64,000 nt of DNA from Bacteroidota bacterium (GCA_016713525.1 JADJOZ010000001.1:186001-250000); one strand, 5' to 3'; positions 20,283 through 31,703 are shown, numbered from the stretch's first letter. The notes: generated from the sequence alone by a model not told the origin. Program-made: numbers and translations.

Positions 20283-20627
20283 ATGAAATATTTAACCATA
20301 CTTGTTACTGCATTAATATTCGCTGTTGTTGCACCTGAAAAGGCAATTGCTCAATCGGAAGAAATTTATATTCAAACAACAGCTCAATGTCAGGAATGTA
20401 AAGATATTATTGAAAAAGCACTCATAAACGAAAAAGGTGTTCGTTTTGCTGAATTGGATATTAAAACTAAGAAAGCAAAAGTAATTTATAATCCAAAGAA
20501 AGTTACTCCCGAACAATTACGCATAGTTATAACTAAAGTTGGCTATGACGCCGATGAAATTCCTGCAGATCCGGAAGCTGTGAAAAGATTGAGTCCGTGT
20601 TGTACTAAAGACGGACACAAAATGTAA
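20283..20627 (+). CDS. Secreted heavy-metal-associated (HMA) domain protein
   Basis: A 114-residue exported protein with leader MKYLTILVTALIFAVVAPEKAIAQ followed by one HMA fold of the MerP/CopZ kind. The metal site is QCQECKD, a CxxC pair at about residues 39-42. The fold continues GVRFAELDIKTKKAKVIYNP and ITKVGYDADEIPAD, matching the beta-alpha-beta-beta-alpha-beta order. The tail adds SPCCTKDGHKM, another Cys-Cys. It is most likely a periplasmic copper or other soft-metal carrier receiving metal from the receptor upstream. The same strand and a 97-base gap fit an operon; TAAATTTG at 20183-20190 could give a second promoter. Confidence 0.88.
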   Translation: MKYLTILVTALIFAVVAPEKAIAQSEEIYIQTTAQCQECKDIIEKALINEKGVRFAELDIKTKKAKVIYNPKKVTPEQLRIVITKVGYDADEIPADPEAVKRLSPCCTKDGHKM

Positions 20628-20641
20628 TTTAAATGGTAAAA

Positions 20642-22033
20642 TCAGGTTCCGGGTAATGTTGGTTGTGGAGCGGTTACCGGTTTCGGATTTCTGCCTAAAA
20701 CAAAATTAATTCCTGCGCGGAATCCTGTATTAAAGGAGTTTTTCCAGTTGAATAACCCCGGAACGTTATCACTCACAAAGTAAACCTGATCATTCTTAAA
20801 ATTAAGTACCAGTCCGCCGCCGATAGTTGCCGGGGACTGATTTATTTTATTCATAGCAACGGTGTAATTTAACCAGGTTTTAGTAGCTCCTGTAAAGCTG
20901 AGCTGATAATCCGTATAGTTTCCTGATAATTGTCTCTTGTTTCTGATCATTATGCCTACCTTGTAATTGGAAGCCACATAATAACTGACATTCAATAGTA
21001 GTTGACGTGGTAATTTTGATTTGTATGATTCATGATTTGTTTGCACATCAAAAGTTGAATAAATCGAATCAGCAAGGTTTTCCAGATATTCCTGAGCAGA
21101 AGTTGAATCATTGTTGATGAATTCATCAATATCAATTCCCTGATAAGTAAATGCGCCATCAGCAGTGCTGGTACTGTAGTTTGTAATATTCGATCGCCAT
21201 TTTATACTTCCTAAATCAAGCATTGAAACCCCGATTTCTAAATTGTTGAGAGGCCGGTAAATGAGTCCTATGTCGGCTCCAAAACCATTGTTACTCTTAC
21301 CTAAAGCATAATTTCCAAAAGAAAAATCTTTGAATGCTGTGGTATCAATGCCGGAGGTATATATGGCCAAATCAGAATTTGCCGTGATTGTAAAATCCTC
21401 AGGATCGGTATAAATCGTGACCCCTGTTCCTTTAGTATGGATATTTTCCATACCATACAAGTATTTTAATTTAATACCACCCCTCAGATTCCTTGCAATG
21501 GGACGTGCCCAATTAATTGCATATTCTCTGTAGTGGCTGCTTTCTATTCCTGGATTTAAATGTTGCAATGTTCCCAAAGTACCGGCATTACCGTAATATA
21601 AAAATTCAATCAGTGCTTTTGAATATTCAAAATTTATATTAGCACGCTCCCTGATACTTAAATTGAAATAATTACTTCCTGCCCTCACACCAAATGAGAA
21701 CCAATCAATTTCAAGATCAAATAATATTCTGTTTCTTGTTTGCATTTGATTGATGGCACTTTCTGCATCCAGGTAGAGCGAATCATTTGACCTTCTTTTA
21801 ATCAGATCGTTGTATCGAAATCCATTATTAGAGAAATTAAAGCCGAAACCTGAAAAAAATGGAATTCCAACATTTACTGTCCCATGAGGTACATAGGCAG
21901 GATTAAAATTTCCCCGCTGAGGTAAATGCTGCAAATTAGCAGCAGTAAGTTGCTGTGCTGAAATATTGATGGTTGTTGCTATGCAAATAACAACAACCAT
22001 TAAAAAGAACTTCATATATAATTTAGTAATCAT
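20642..22033 (-). CDS. DUF5723-like outer membrane protein
   Basis: A 463-residue exported protein with leader KFFLMVVVICIATTINISAQ. The mature part begins LTAANLQHLPQRGNFNPAYVP, typical of the PorV/FadL-like DUF5723 barrels of Bacteroidota, and contains many short barrel strands (GADIGLIYRPLNNLEIGVSM, FNTGFRAGINFVLG). ATG 22033 overlaps the TGA of the upstream lipoprotein gene by four bases (ATGA), so the two are probably translated together. Function is unknown; cell-surface or gliding-related roles have been suggested for relatives. Confidence 0.75.
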   Translation of the reverse strand: MITKLYMKFFLMVVVICIATTINISAQQLTAANLQHLPQRGNFNPAYVPHGTVNVGIPFFSGFGFNFSNNGFRYNDLIKRRSNDSLYLDAESAINQMQTRNRILFDLEIDWFSFGVRAGSNYFNLSIRERANINFEYSKALIEFLYYGNAGTLGTLQHLNPGIESSHYREYAINWARPIARNLRGGIKLKYLYGMENIHTKGTGVTIYTDPEDFTITANSDLAIYTSGIDTTAFKDFSFGNYALGKSNNGFGADIGLIYRPLNNLEIGVSMLDLGSIKWRSNITNYSTSTADGAFTYQGIDIDEFINNDSTSAQEYLENLADSIYSTFDVQTNHESYKSKLPRQLLLNVSYYVASNYKVGIMIRNKRQLSGNYTDYQLSFTGATKTWLNYTVAMNKINQSPATIGGGLVLNFKNDQVYFVSDNVPGLFNWKNSFNTGFRAGINFVLGRNPKPVTAPQPTLPGT

Positions 22034-23687
22034 TGTATTTTCATTTTTGCAATTGCACCGATTTTAATCTTCAATTGATAATCAGCAAATATTTTCACAT
22101 TTGTATTACCTGCATTGGTACTTGTTGCTGTTGCAACTATAATGATATTCTTGGCATTCAGAATTTTGGAAATTCTGGTCGCATCAAAAAACTGATCATG
22201 TGACTTCTTACCCGGAATTGATACCCGTTCACTTCCTGCGCCAAGTGTACCTGATGGAATCACCACTTCATCAGTATTAAACAATGTATCCAACGGCTGA
22301 TTTTGGTCATCCGTGAATATGAGTTGAACAGATGATTCTAAAGGAAAGCCATTTTCAAGATCCATTCGTAACATGAGTTCAGAAACATTTACCAGGTCAT
22401 TGTAACTGAAGGGTACTGTATCTTTCACTTTAAAATTATTTGCTGTTCCATAAAATGGCAATTCTACATGCACATCAACTGCTATTTTACTGCTGTCTAG
22501 TAAAAAGTTAAGTGAATGACCTGCTGGATTGGTAGTAGCCTGGGTTTGCGAAATCAAATATTTTGGTTGCTGATCAATCATCGATGTAATGTTGCTGTTA
22601 GTGTGATCAAGTTGAATTGAACTATATGCCGATTGTCCGATTTGATTAATACCGGGACTATTTACTGGAAGTGGATCAGGTACTCCGGTGGCTACCACAA
22701 AGCTGGTAAGGTTTCCGTTCAGTGCAAGCAGTTGTGTTACTCTGGCACTGATTGGCAAACCAAGAGAATTACTTATGTCAAATCGTATTTTTGGTTCAGC
22801 TATAGAGAAACTTCCTGAACCAATTGAGTTACTGAAAATTGAAATTTCAACTGAGTCTTTGAAATTGGTGAGGTTTTGTTGTCCCGCATAACCATATAGC
22901 GAAGAAAACTGTATCCCTTTAAACACCGGATTACAGGAAATCCGGTTGCCTGTTGTTATGGAAGTAGCTGAACCGTTTAAAACAATGGTGTAATCAACTC
23001 TTAATCGATTGTGTGCTGTACCTCCTTCAGTGAAGTCGCCTTTATATCCTGCCAAAGGCAAGTTGGTTGACACTGTAACCGGAAGACTTCCATTATAATT
23101 TACAGGTAGGGTAGTAGCTAATGGAATCCCATTTTTATTTAATCCTGGTATAATTATCTGAATGCTGCCATTAAGTGGGAAGTCTGAAGAAAATGAAAGG
23201 TCCAGATCTCCCGATTTAAAGAACATGGAATCGATTTCTGCACCCTGACTTAAGCTGAAATCAATGGTATGGCTTTTAGAAATGGAAACAGTTCCTGTGT
23301 TTCCCAAAGTAGTTATCTGATTTGCATTTAATCCATATCCTTTGGAGAAGTTTTGATCGGGAATTACCAATAATTGTTGCGCGGTTACCTCAAAAGCTCT
23401 GCTGTTATATAATAAAGTACAAAATTGATTTTCATCTATGATGAGAGTTGTATTACTATCGTTTACCTGAGCAAGATCTGCAATTCCCATTTCCGTGTGA
23501 ACTAATGGGAAGGCAACCTCTGGTGTCCACACAGTTTGTTCTAGCAGGAGGCATTGAAATCATCTTTGTTGCAACCCGAACCCAAGATAGACATCAATGC
23601 AGCCAATGACACCATAATTGATTTCAAAAAAGGGTGCAAATCTTTGTTTGCTGAAATACCTTGTTTCACAGAATTCGAATTTTCCAT
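22030..23687 (-). CDS. Large lipoprotein of unknown function, one frameshift near the N-terminus
   Basis: About 550 residues after correction. ATG 23687 gives MENSNSVKQGIS and a hydrophobic leader (IMVSLAALMSILG) ending GSGCNKDDF, a lipobox with acidic residues after Cys, as seen in surface lipoproteins of this phylum. A missing base near 23544 (TG for TGG) ends this frame at NASC; the other frame resumes at LEQTVWTPEVAFPLVHTEM and is then open to 22030. The body is Ser/Thr/Asn-rich with repeated beta-like segments (LNGNLTSFVVATGV, SGTLGAGSERVSIPG) and no recognised enzyme motif. It is translationally coupled to a DUF5723 barrel, suggesting an outer-membrane pair. The start and frameshift position come from reading the sequence upstream of the long frame. 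Confidence 0.75.
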
Positions 23688-23776
23688 GAAATATTAAACG
23701 GAAGAAAATGCTCAACGCTCTGCACCGAAATGCGGGTTGATTACATGTGTAAGAAAAATGGGATTAAAGTGCTTTT

Positions 23777-24304
23777 TTAAGGCTGATATGGAACCAGGTT
23801 AAACTTACCCTGAGTAACAATTACTGTGTCGCCAATGCCTGAAAGATCATAGGCTTCGAAGTTAAAACTGCCTGAAACTACACCTTCCGAAGCATTCCAA
23901 CTGCTAAAGGTAATATTTCCAGTGTTTCCAATAAAATTTTGGCCGGTTGAAGTGATGCCATAGGTGGCTGCTGCAAGATTGTATGTTCCTATAGTAAAAG
24001 GTCCAGTGTATATCATTGATAATGTGGATGTTCCATTACCTGAAAGGAAAATAATAGAGTTGCCATTAATTGAAGTATTAATGTTTCCATCTGCTTCCCA
24101 AAATGCTCCATCAACGTTTGCAGTAAGTTCCGGGGTACAACCGTTACAAGGACCGCCACAATCAATTCCCAATTCTCCTTGATTTTGAATGTTATCGCTG
24201 CAGCTGGGACGAGCGGTAGTAACACCTTTATCATCAGAGCTGCAACCCGCATAAAAAACTGTAAGTAGCGTGATTACCAATAGAAAGGAGTGGAAGAACT
24301 TCAT
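23777..24304 (-). CDS. Lipoprotein of the DUF6252 kind, unknown function
   Basis: A 175-residue lipoprotein with leader FHSFLLVITLLTVFYAGC and SSDDK after the Cys. A Cys-rich knot follows, CSDNIQNQGELGIDCGGPC plus NGC, a motif found in many surface proteins of Bacteroidota and Myxococcota. The rest (LTANVDGAFWEADGNINTSI, GTYNLAAATYGITSTGQNF) is a beta-sandwich-like domain as in DUF6252 proteins. It is the first gene of a minus-strand run with the larger lipoprotein and the DUF5723 barrel. Function unknown. Confidence 0.75.
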   Translation of the reverse strand: MKFFHSFLLVITLLTVFYAGCSSDDKGVTTARPSCSDNIQNQGELGIDCGGPCNGCTPELTANVDGAFWEADGNINTSINGNSIIFLSGNGTSTLSMIYTGPFTIGTYNLAAATYGITSTGQNFIGNTGNITFSSWNASEGVVSGSFNFEAYDLSGIGDTVIVTQGKFNLVPYQP

Positions 24305-24425
24305 GATTTTGCATCCTAATTTACAATTGCTAAGTTAATTATTTTTGTTCTTAGAAATATAGTGTTCCAGTAATATTACGGTATCCTGAACCTTTTTTTA
24401 AATTTAACGAAGCAGATTAAATTGG

Positions 24426-24460
24426 TTTTGTATGGTTCACCTTGATTTTCACTAATTTTG
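24426..24460 (+). promoter_or_regulatory. Probable promoter of the M16 peptidase gene
   Basis: TTTTG at 24426-24430, 22 bases, then TAATTTTG at 24453-24460, a full match to TAnnTTTG. Transcription would start about 10 bases before ATG 24478, which supports that start over an upstream ATG at 24442. Confidence 0.45.
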
Positions 24461-24477
24461 TAGTTCCAAACTTCAAA

Positions 24478-25713
24478 ATGAAATCACTTACCAGCCGTTT
24501 ATCATCGGGAATCAGAATTGTTTATTCAGAGAACCCAAGCCATGTTTCACATTGTGGGTTAATGGTTGGTGCCGGTAGCCGTGATGAAAAGCTGGGTAAA
24601 GAAGGCTTAGCTCATTTTATCGAACATGTATTATTTAAAGGAACAGAAAAACGCAAGGCTTATCAGGTATTAAACAGGCTGGAAATTGTAGGAGGTGAGC
24701 TGAACGCTTATACAACTAAAGAAGAAACCTGTGTACATGCTTCTTTTATGAATCCACATTTTGAGAGGGCAGTAGAATTAATAGCTGATATTTTTTTTCA
24801 CTCACAATTTCCGGAAAAAGAAATTGAAAAGGAAAAAGAGGTTGTAATTGATGAAATCAACTCTTACATGGATAATCCCATGGAACAGATTTATGACGAC
24901 TTTGAATGTCAGGTTTTCAGAAATCAACCGTTAGGAAATCCAATTCTTGGCACTCACGATTCAGTAAGATCTTTCACACGTAAAGATATTTTAAAATTTA
25001 TTCAACAAAATTATACTAATGACAGAATAGTTTTTTCATATACCGGAAACATATCATTTGAAAAAGTTAAAGCTGCGGCAGAAAAATATTTTGGAAATGA
25101 AGGGAGTCATAAAAAACATGTTTCGATAGCCATTAAATCGAAATCGAAAATTACGCATGTTACCGAAACCCGTAAAACCATACAGGCACATTATATTGCG
25201 GGCTGCAAAGCTTATTCCTGCCATTCATCAAAACGATTTCCGTTATTCCTGATGAATAATATTTTAGGAGGTCCTGGAATGAATTCCAGGCTGAACATGA
25301 ATATTCGTGAAAAGTATGGCTTCACCTATCACATAGAGTCAGCATATGTTCCTTTTCGTGACTCGGGACTCTTCAATATTTATCTTGCAACCGAAAAAAA
25401 GTTCCTTGGAAAATCAGTGAAGCTCATAGAAGCAGAACTTAAGAAATTAAGAAATGATAAAATCCCGGTGGCGCAACTTTCTCGTTTCAAATATCAGCTA
25501 AAAGGCCAAATTGCCATTTCACTGGAAAATAAAGCAGGGGTGATGCTTAATAATGCGAAGAGTTTGTTGAATTACAACAAACCCGTCGATATTGATTCTG
25601 TTTTCAAGCAACTTGATACCATCACACCTTCCGATATTCTGGAAGTAGCAAATGAGATTCTGGATTCTAATAAGATAAGCAGTCTGCTCTATAATCCGGA
25701 AGAATCAGATTAG
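24478..25713 (+). CDS. M16 family zinc metallopeptidase (processing peptidase-like)
   Basis: A 411-residue protein with the inverted zinc motif HFIEH (in GLAHFIEHVLFKGTEKR) near residue 53 and the third ligand in EKEVVIDEINSYMDNP about 75 residues on, so the zinc site is complete. The second half has GGPGMNSRLNMNIREKYGFTYHIES, the conserved Arg/Tyr substrate region of M16B enzymes. No signal peptide is visible, so it is probably cytoplasmic. Relatives cut leader or short peptides; the substrate here is unknown. Start 24478 is preferred because it gives MKSLTSRLSSGIRIVY, typical for the family, and follows a promoter closely. It is convergent with, and overlaps by four bases, the FadL-like gene. 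Confidence 0.93.
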   Translation: MKSLTSRLSSGIRIVYSENPSHVSHCGLMVGAGSRDEKLGKEGLAHFIEHVLFKGTEKRKAYQVLNRLEIVGGELNAYTTKEETCVHASFMNPHFERAVELIADIFFHSQFPEKEIEKEKEVVIDEINSYMDNPMEQIYDDFECQVFRNQPLGNPILGTHDSVRSFTRKDILKFIQQNYTNDRIVFSYTGNISFEKVKAAAEKYFGNEGSHKKHVSIAIKSKSKITHVTETRKTIQAHYIAGCKAYSCHSSKRFPLFLMNNILGGPGMNSRLNMNIREKYGFTYHIESAYVPFRDSGLFNIYLATEKKFLGKSVKLIEAELKKLRNDKIPVAQLSRFKYQLKGQIAISLENKAGVMLNNAKSLLNYNKPVDIDSVFKQLDTITPSDILEVANEILDSNKISSLLYNPEESD

Positions 25714-27205
25714 AACCGGAAGCCCATGGTTGCTATTATTCTGTGATCTGTTCTTTTGATAGTACTTCCCGCAACAGGTTCGTTTGATAATGTGTAAGGA
25801 GCAAAATATTCATTTTTGGTTGAGTACCCGTAACCTAAATCAAAGTAATATCTTTTCTCACGGAACCCAATTCCTCCGGTATAACTAATGACATGCTGAT
25901 CGGTTTCATCGGAGGTATATTGTGATTTAAATGGAGTAGAATAATAGGCAGCACCGGCACGAAATGCAAAGTTTTGATATTTCCATTCTAATCCACCTCT
26001 GAAATTGGAAGCCACGTCATTATAAAACTTATTGATTAGCTTATTTTCATTGCTGAAATTATAATCACTGGCATCCAGTTTTGCTGCAGAATAGTCCGTA
26101 AATTCATAATCGAAACTCACCATACCATTTTGTCCAAACAGAAAGGCTACACTTCCAACTGCTTTAAATGGAGTTGTTAAATTGTACGAATAAGTTCCTT
26201 CGGGAGAGTCGAGGCTGTAATTGGTGCCATCTCCAAAAGCTGATCTCATAGATGCTCTGTACTGGTCATTCAGATAGTAGTAAGTAGGAGTATGAATAGA
26301 TGCTCCAACTCTAACCCATTCAACAGGCTTGAAAATTATCCCAAATCGTGCATTCACTCCATTACCGGATGTGTTTAAATAAGTATCATACACTAATGCT
26401 TTAAAATCAATTGTTGAATCAGCATTAATGATTTCATTGTCTTTGTCGTTTTCTTCATAAGTTGATTCTTCTTCATAACGAACACTTGGAAATCCTAAAG
26501 TTACACCAAAGAAAATCTTTTCGTTGTAATTGCCACCAAAACCAAGAGTAAATTCTCCCATTCCTCCTCTTGTGGTGGTGACTTTAGACTGATAGGCACC
26601 ACCATCCGGAATAACAGAAATATACTGATTTACATTGTTAGGATCGGGGTCCAGAAGATAAGTCTGGTATGCAAGGTCTGCATCGAATGCATAATAATCA
26701 TACAGGTCATCTTCAGTTGCTCCACCATCGGAGGCAATCTGATCAATGAATGAATCCAGAATAGAATTATTAGTATTTTTACCTTCAAAACTGCTTTCGC
26801 TGTTAAAGTTAGCAGTCCGGTTATAACCCAAAGCAAAACTGAGTTGCTTTATACCACTTTCATTCTTTTAGGAATCGCAAAAACAATTCCCAGATCCGGA
26901 ATATCGACTCTGAATTTGCTGTCAGAATTTTTATTTTCAAGAAAGTCATTTTCTGTAATCCTGTTATTAAAACCTAATGAAAAAGTAAACTCCGATTTTT
27001 TATAAACACCGATTCCTGCAGGGTTAATCATCAACGATGAAAAATCAGCTCCGGGAGCGCCAAATGCTCCACCCATAGCAAGCGATCGGGCAGTAGATCC
27101 AAAACCTGTTTGACTGTATCGAAGCGCATCAATTTCGTTTTGCGCTAACAGTGAAAGGGGATAAAACAGGCATGCTGTTAACATGCCTTTGATCAAATAT
27201 CTCAT
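25710..27205 (-). CDS. OmpP1/FadL/TodX family outer membrane protein, one frameshift
   Basis: Barrel transporter of about 497 residues for hydrophobic compounds in characterised relatives. Leader MRYLIKGMLTACLFYPLSLLAQ is followed by the family N-terminus ALRYSQTGFGSTARSLAMGGAFGAPGADFSSLMINPAGIG. Barrel strands run to the C-terminal RTDHRIIATMGFRF with its terminal Phe. The frame breaks at about 26858: one missing A in AAA separates PKRMK from SGIKQLSFALGYNR. The corrected protein has normal family length. In Bacteroidota such proteins are often annotated as hemin receptors without experimental support. It lies 28 bases after the Tyr/Asn-rich lipoprotein, same strand. Confidence 0.88.
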
Positions 27206-27232
27206 AATCTGTATAGATTTAATTTATAACTA

Positions 27233-28810
27233 TTAACGTGGTCTTCTTCCTCCGCCATCTTCACTTCTGGAACCACTGCTACCCGAATTTCCGGTAGACT
27301 GACGAGGCTGACTCGCTGGTTGTTGATAGCTGTTATTATTAGCTGGAGCAGAATAGGTGTTTTCTCTTTTTGGTTGTTCCTGAACTCTGGGTCTGGTATT
27401 TGAATCCTGAGTTCTTGGGCGTGGTGCAGGCGACGAAGGCTGGTTGCCTTTTGGGGCTTCGTATGATGGCTTAGGATTACTTTTTGGTGCCTCGTAACTT
27501 GGTTTTGGTGTATTGCGTGGCGATTCATATGCAGGTTTAGGAGTATTCCTTGGTGTTTCATTTGCAGGAGAAGAGTTATTTTTCCCTGGTGTAGAATAAG
27601 AAGGATTCGCAGGTTTTGGATCAGGGTTAGTGGTGCCTTTCACAGGGTTACTCACACCGGAATTAGTATTTCCTTTTACAGGAGCAGGATTGTAACGGGG
27701 ATCACTGCTATAGTTCGACGGATTAGCGTTGTCAGATTTAGGGGTAGTTTCTCCTTTGCCTGAACCATTCGGATTTTTTGGTCTTGGGTCAGATGAATAG
27801 TTTGCGGGAGCCGTGTCACCTTTTCCTGAATTTGCAGGACTCATTGGTCGTGGATCAGAACTGTAATCGGCTGGTTTAGTTCCACCTTTTACTGCACCTG
27901 AAGAGTTTACCGGTCTTGGGTCGGAAACAGTATTTGCTTTCGATGGGGTTTTTCCCGGTGTTACAGTTGCCGGATTCATAGGACGAGGATCAGGATTAGC
28001 AGGCTTTACAGTTGGAGTATTTGCTCTTTCAGGTCGGTTTGATTCAAATAATTGACCAACACTGGCTGAAGTACCTGATGCTACAAGATTAGATCCATTC
28101 CTTTTTCGGGGACCATAATACTGACTGGTATAGTCGTAGCTATTGTAATAGTATGGGTTATTGTAGTAATTGCTGTAATAACCATCATAGAACCCATTCA
28201 TGTACCCTTGATTGTAACCATTCATGGATGAGTAGTAAGGAGAATAGGCATAAGGATTGTACCATGGAGTATACCAGGGATTATAACCATAATAGCTGTA
28301 TGGGGTATAGCAATAATTGTAGTAAGTATTGTAATTTGGGGTCCACCAGTTGTAACCTAAATAAATACTTACACCATAAGAATACGGATTGTAATCATAC
28401 CAGTATGAATTGGTGAAATAATTATCGTAATAACCATATCCAAAACCAACATTGGTATGAAATCTTCTCAACCGTGATGAATACGCATAATCATAATAAT
28501 CATCATCGTTATAATAATTATTGGTTATGTATGTTGTACCATCTTCAGCAGTTGAAGTTGGAGGAGAGGGTTGGGTTTCATTTTCACCATTGTAATCAAA
28601 TCGTGAATTTGAATTATCCTGAGTATATTGTGCAGGATCAGCAGCCGGAGTTTGTGAAGAAGCATCAGTTGTTGTTGATTCCGGACGTTGATCATTTGCA
28701 GAATAGTAAACATCGTCATAGCTACCAGAACCGGACCTCGACATGTTTTGCGAAGAGCAGGACCCAAGTAGCAGGGCAGCTGCAATTACCGGAAGAAGCA
28801 TTGATTTCAT
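27233..28810 (-). CDS. Tyr/Asn-rich, Pro-repeat lipoprotein of unknown function
   Basis: A 525-residue protein with a lipobox (LLGSC, Cys at 18). Three low-complexity regions follow: a Ser/Thr/Gln-rich linker to about 90; a region at about 90-235 in which Tyr and Asn dominate (YYNNPYYYNSYDYTSQYYG, NTYYNYCYTPYSYYGYNPWY); and, from about 270 on, Pro-rich repeats. The first repeat type is built on SSDPRPM/K with a Gly-Lys-Gly spacer, four to five copies near 27660-27990. The second is built on TPKPSYEAPK, about four copies near 27430-27570. The C-terminus is Arg/Gly-rich. No enzyme motif is seen. It is probably a surface-exposed or matrix-forming protein. Confidence 0.75.
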   Translation of the reverse strand: MKSMLLPVIAAALLLGSCSSQNMSRSGSGSYDDVYYSANDQRPESTTTDASSQTPAADPAQYTQDNSNSRFDYNGENETQPSPPTSTAEDGTTYITNNYYNDDDYYDYAYSSRLRRFHTNVGFGYGYYDNYFTNSYWYDYNPYSYGVSIYLGYNWWTPNYNTYYNYCYTPYSYYGYNPWYTPWYNPYAYSPYYSSMNGYNQGYMNGFYDGYYSNYYNNPYYYNSYDYTSQYYGPRKRNGSNLVASGTSASVGQLFESNRPERANTPTVKPANPDPRPMNPATVTPGKTPSKANTVSDPRPVNSSGAVKGGTKPADYSSDPRPMSPANSGKGDTAPANYSSDPRPKNPNGSGKGETTPKSDNANPSNYSSDPRYNPAPVKGNTNSGVSNPVKGTTNPDPKPANPSYSTPGKNNSSPANETPRNTPKPAYESPRNTPKPSYEAPKSNPKPSYEAPKGNQPSSPAPRPRTQDSNTRPRVQEQPKRENTYSAPANNNSYQQPASQPRQSTGNSGSSGSRSEDGGGRRPR

Positions 28811-28950
28811 GATTGTTGATTTTGAATGGTTTGACTGGATAATTGGGATCAGGTTTAACTCTGAATTGCAATTGTGCTAATTGTTACGCAATTTTGTCAC
28901 GCTATTCATTAAAACAAAATCCATACCAATTTATTTTTCAAAGTTACCCA

Positions 28951-30428
<1,478 letters not shown>

Positions 30429-30446
30429 GACTTAAACAATTAAACC

Positions 30447-31142
30447 ATGAGTAGCGATTCACCTACCTATTCGCTGATATTGCAATCGCTTGCTGAAAAG
30501 GCACCTGTGAAAATGAATGCTATTCAAAAAACGGAGGATGCTTTTAAGGAACTTAAACTGGTTTTAAAAAAGCTCGAATTAGATATTAATAAATCACTTG
30601 CACAAGTTGACAAACGTATTGTGGTGAGTTATCACGAACGTGGCCCATTTGATATCGAATTTCGTATTTATGATGACATTCTCATTTTTTCGATGCATTC
30701 AAATGTTTACACTTTCGAAGATAGTCATCACATACACAAAAGTAGTTATGTTAAAGAAAAACCATTCAATGGTTATTGTGGGATGATTTCAATTTATAAC
30801 TTCCTGACAGATTCTTTTCAATATAAACGGGGAAATGATCTGGGGTTGCTTATTGCCAGAATATTTATAAATCAGGAAAATCATTTTTTTGTAGAAGGTA
30901 AACGCCATTTAGGTATCGAGTTTAATGACTTCGACAACGACTTAATTGAACCGGGGAGACTCAATTCTATTGTCGAAGCCGCAATTTTGCACTGTTTGAA
31001 TTTCGACATTCAGACTCCACCATTCGATAAGGTAGGCGCTATTACTGTTCAGGAGGTGATGGAGAAGGAGTTAGCTACCGTTGTGAGCACCGGCAAACGA
31101 TTGGGGTTCAAGTTTCAATCTGAATCTGGAGGGGTCAGTTAA
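30447..31142 (+). CDS. Conserved-looking protein of unknown function
   Basis: A 231-residue soluble protein that I do not recognise. There is no signal peptide or membrane segment. An N-terminal helical part (AIQKTEDAFKELKLVLKKLELDINKSL) is followed by a mixed alpha-beta domain with SYHERGPFDIEFRIYDDILIFSMHSNVYTF and two exposed motifs, SHHIHKSSYVK and GYCGMISIYNFL. The C-terminus (VQEVMEKELATVVSTGKRLGFKF) is helical. It follows proS after 18 bases on the same strand, so it may be cotranscribed. The composition matches the neighbours, with no sign of transfer. Confidence 0.75.
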   Translation: MSSDSPTYSLILQSLAEKAPVKMNAIQKTEDAFKELKLVLKKLELDINKSLAQVDKRIVVSYHERGPFDIEFRIYDDILIFSMHSNVYTFEDSHHIHKSSYVKEKPFNGYCGMISIYNFLTDSFQYKRGNDLGLLIARIFINQENHFFVEGKRHLGIEFNDFDNDLIEPGRLNSIVEAAILHCLNFDIQTPPFDKVGAITVQEVMEKELATVVSTGKRLGFKFQSESGGVS

Positions 31143-31157
31143 TTTTTTTGTTAATTG

Positions 31158-31188
31158 TTGGTAATTATTTACATTTTTTATACTTTTG
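31158..31188 (+). promoter_or_regulatory. Promoter of tRNA-Glu, Bacteroidota type
   Basis: TTG at 31158-31160, exactly 20 bases, then TACTTTTG at 31181-31188. Both boxes fit the phylum consensus; the tRNA begins 30 bases downstream. Confidence 0.7.
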
Positions 31189-31218
31189 CAACCTCTTTTA
31201 CAAAAGGAGGCATAAATT

Positions 31219-31291
31219 GGCCCGTTCGTCTAGGGGTCTAGGACATCTCCCTTTCACGGAGGAAACACGGGTTCGATTCCCGTACGGGCTA
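31219..31291 (+). tRNA. tRNA-Glu, anticodon UUC
   Basis: A 73-base cloverleaf. The acceptor stem GGCCCGT pairs with ACGGGCT (the first pair a G-U wobble). The anticodon arm reads TCTCC-CTTTCAC-GGAGG with TTC in the loop, and the T arm is CACGGGTTCGATTCCCGT. The CCA end is not encoded. Confidence 0.97.
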
Positions 31292-31359
31292 CAAAATCAG
31301 GCAGTTGTATTAAAATTGTAATTGTTTGTAATTAAAATTTAACAGTAAATACCAATACC

Positions 31360-31614
31360 ATGGCTAATCACAAATCCGCTGTAAAGCGAATCAGGTCTAA
31401 CGAAGCAAAACAAGACAGAAACAAGTATCAGGCTAAAACTATGCGTAATGCATTGAAGAACTTGCGTGCTACAACCGACAAGAAAGCTGCTTCAGCAATG
31501 TTGCCCGGTGTTGCATCTATGCTCGACAAACTGGCTAAAAAGAACGTGATTCACAAAAGCAAAGCTGCTAATTTGAAGTCAAGTCTTACTGTAATGGTAA
31601 ATAAACTTGCTTAA
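31360..31614 (+). CDS. rpsT: 30S ribosomal protein S20
   Basis: Primary 16S rRNA-binding protein of 84 residues, the normal length. It begins [18 protein letters not shown], the S20 signature, and is Lys/Ala-rich throughout ([21 protein letters not shown]), ending [11 protein letters not shown]. It lies 68 bases after tRNA-Glu and is followed by a hairpin terminator, so tRNA-Glu and rpsT may share one transcript from the promoter at 31158-31188. Confidence 0.97.
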   Translation: MANHKSAVKRIRSNEAKQDRNKYQAKTMRNALKNLRATTDKKAASAMLPGVASMLDKLAKKNVIHKSKAANLKSSLTVMVNKLA

Positions 31615-31647
31615 TAGCATATTAGTTTAGTCATGTAAACTTATTGG

Positions 31648-31672
31648 CCTTCCCATTTGGGGAAGGTTTTTC
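31648..31672 (+). terminator. Rho-independent terminator after rpsT
   Basis: Stem CCTTCCC / GGGAAGG around a five-base loop, followed by TTTTTC. It lies 34 bases after the rpsT stop codon. Confidence 0.8.
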
Positions 31673-31703
31673 ATTTTTAGGTATTTTTTAAAAACCTCTT
31701 TTT

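Noticed and set aside
28153..28812. Plus-strand frames rich in His, Asn and Cys opposite the Tyr/Asn-rich lipoprotein
   Set aside because: They arise from the reverse complement of TAT/AAT-type codons; no start, leader or family supports them.
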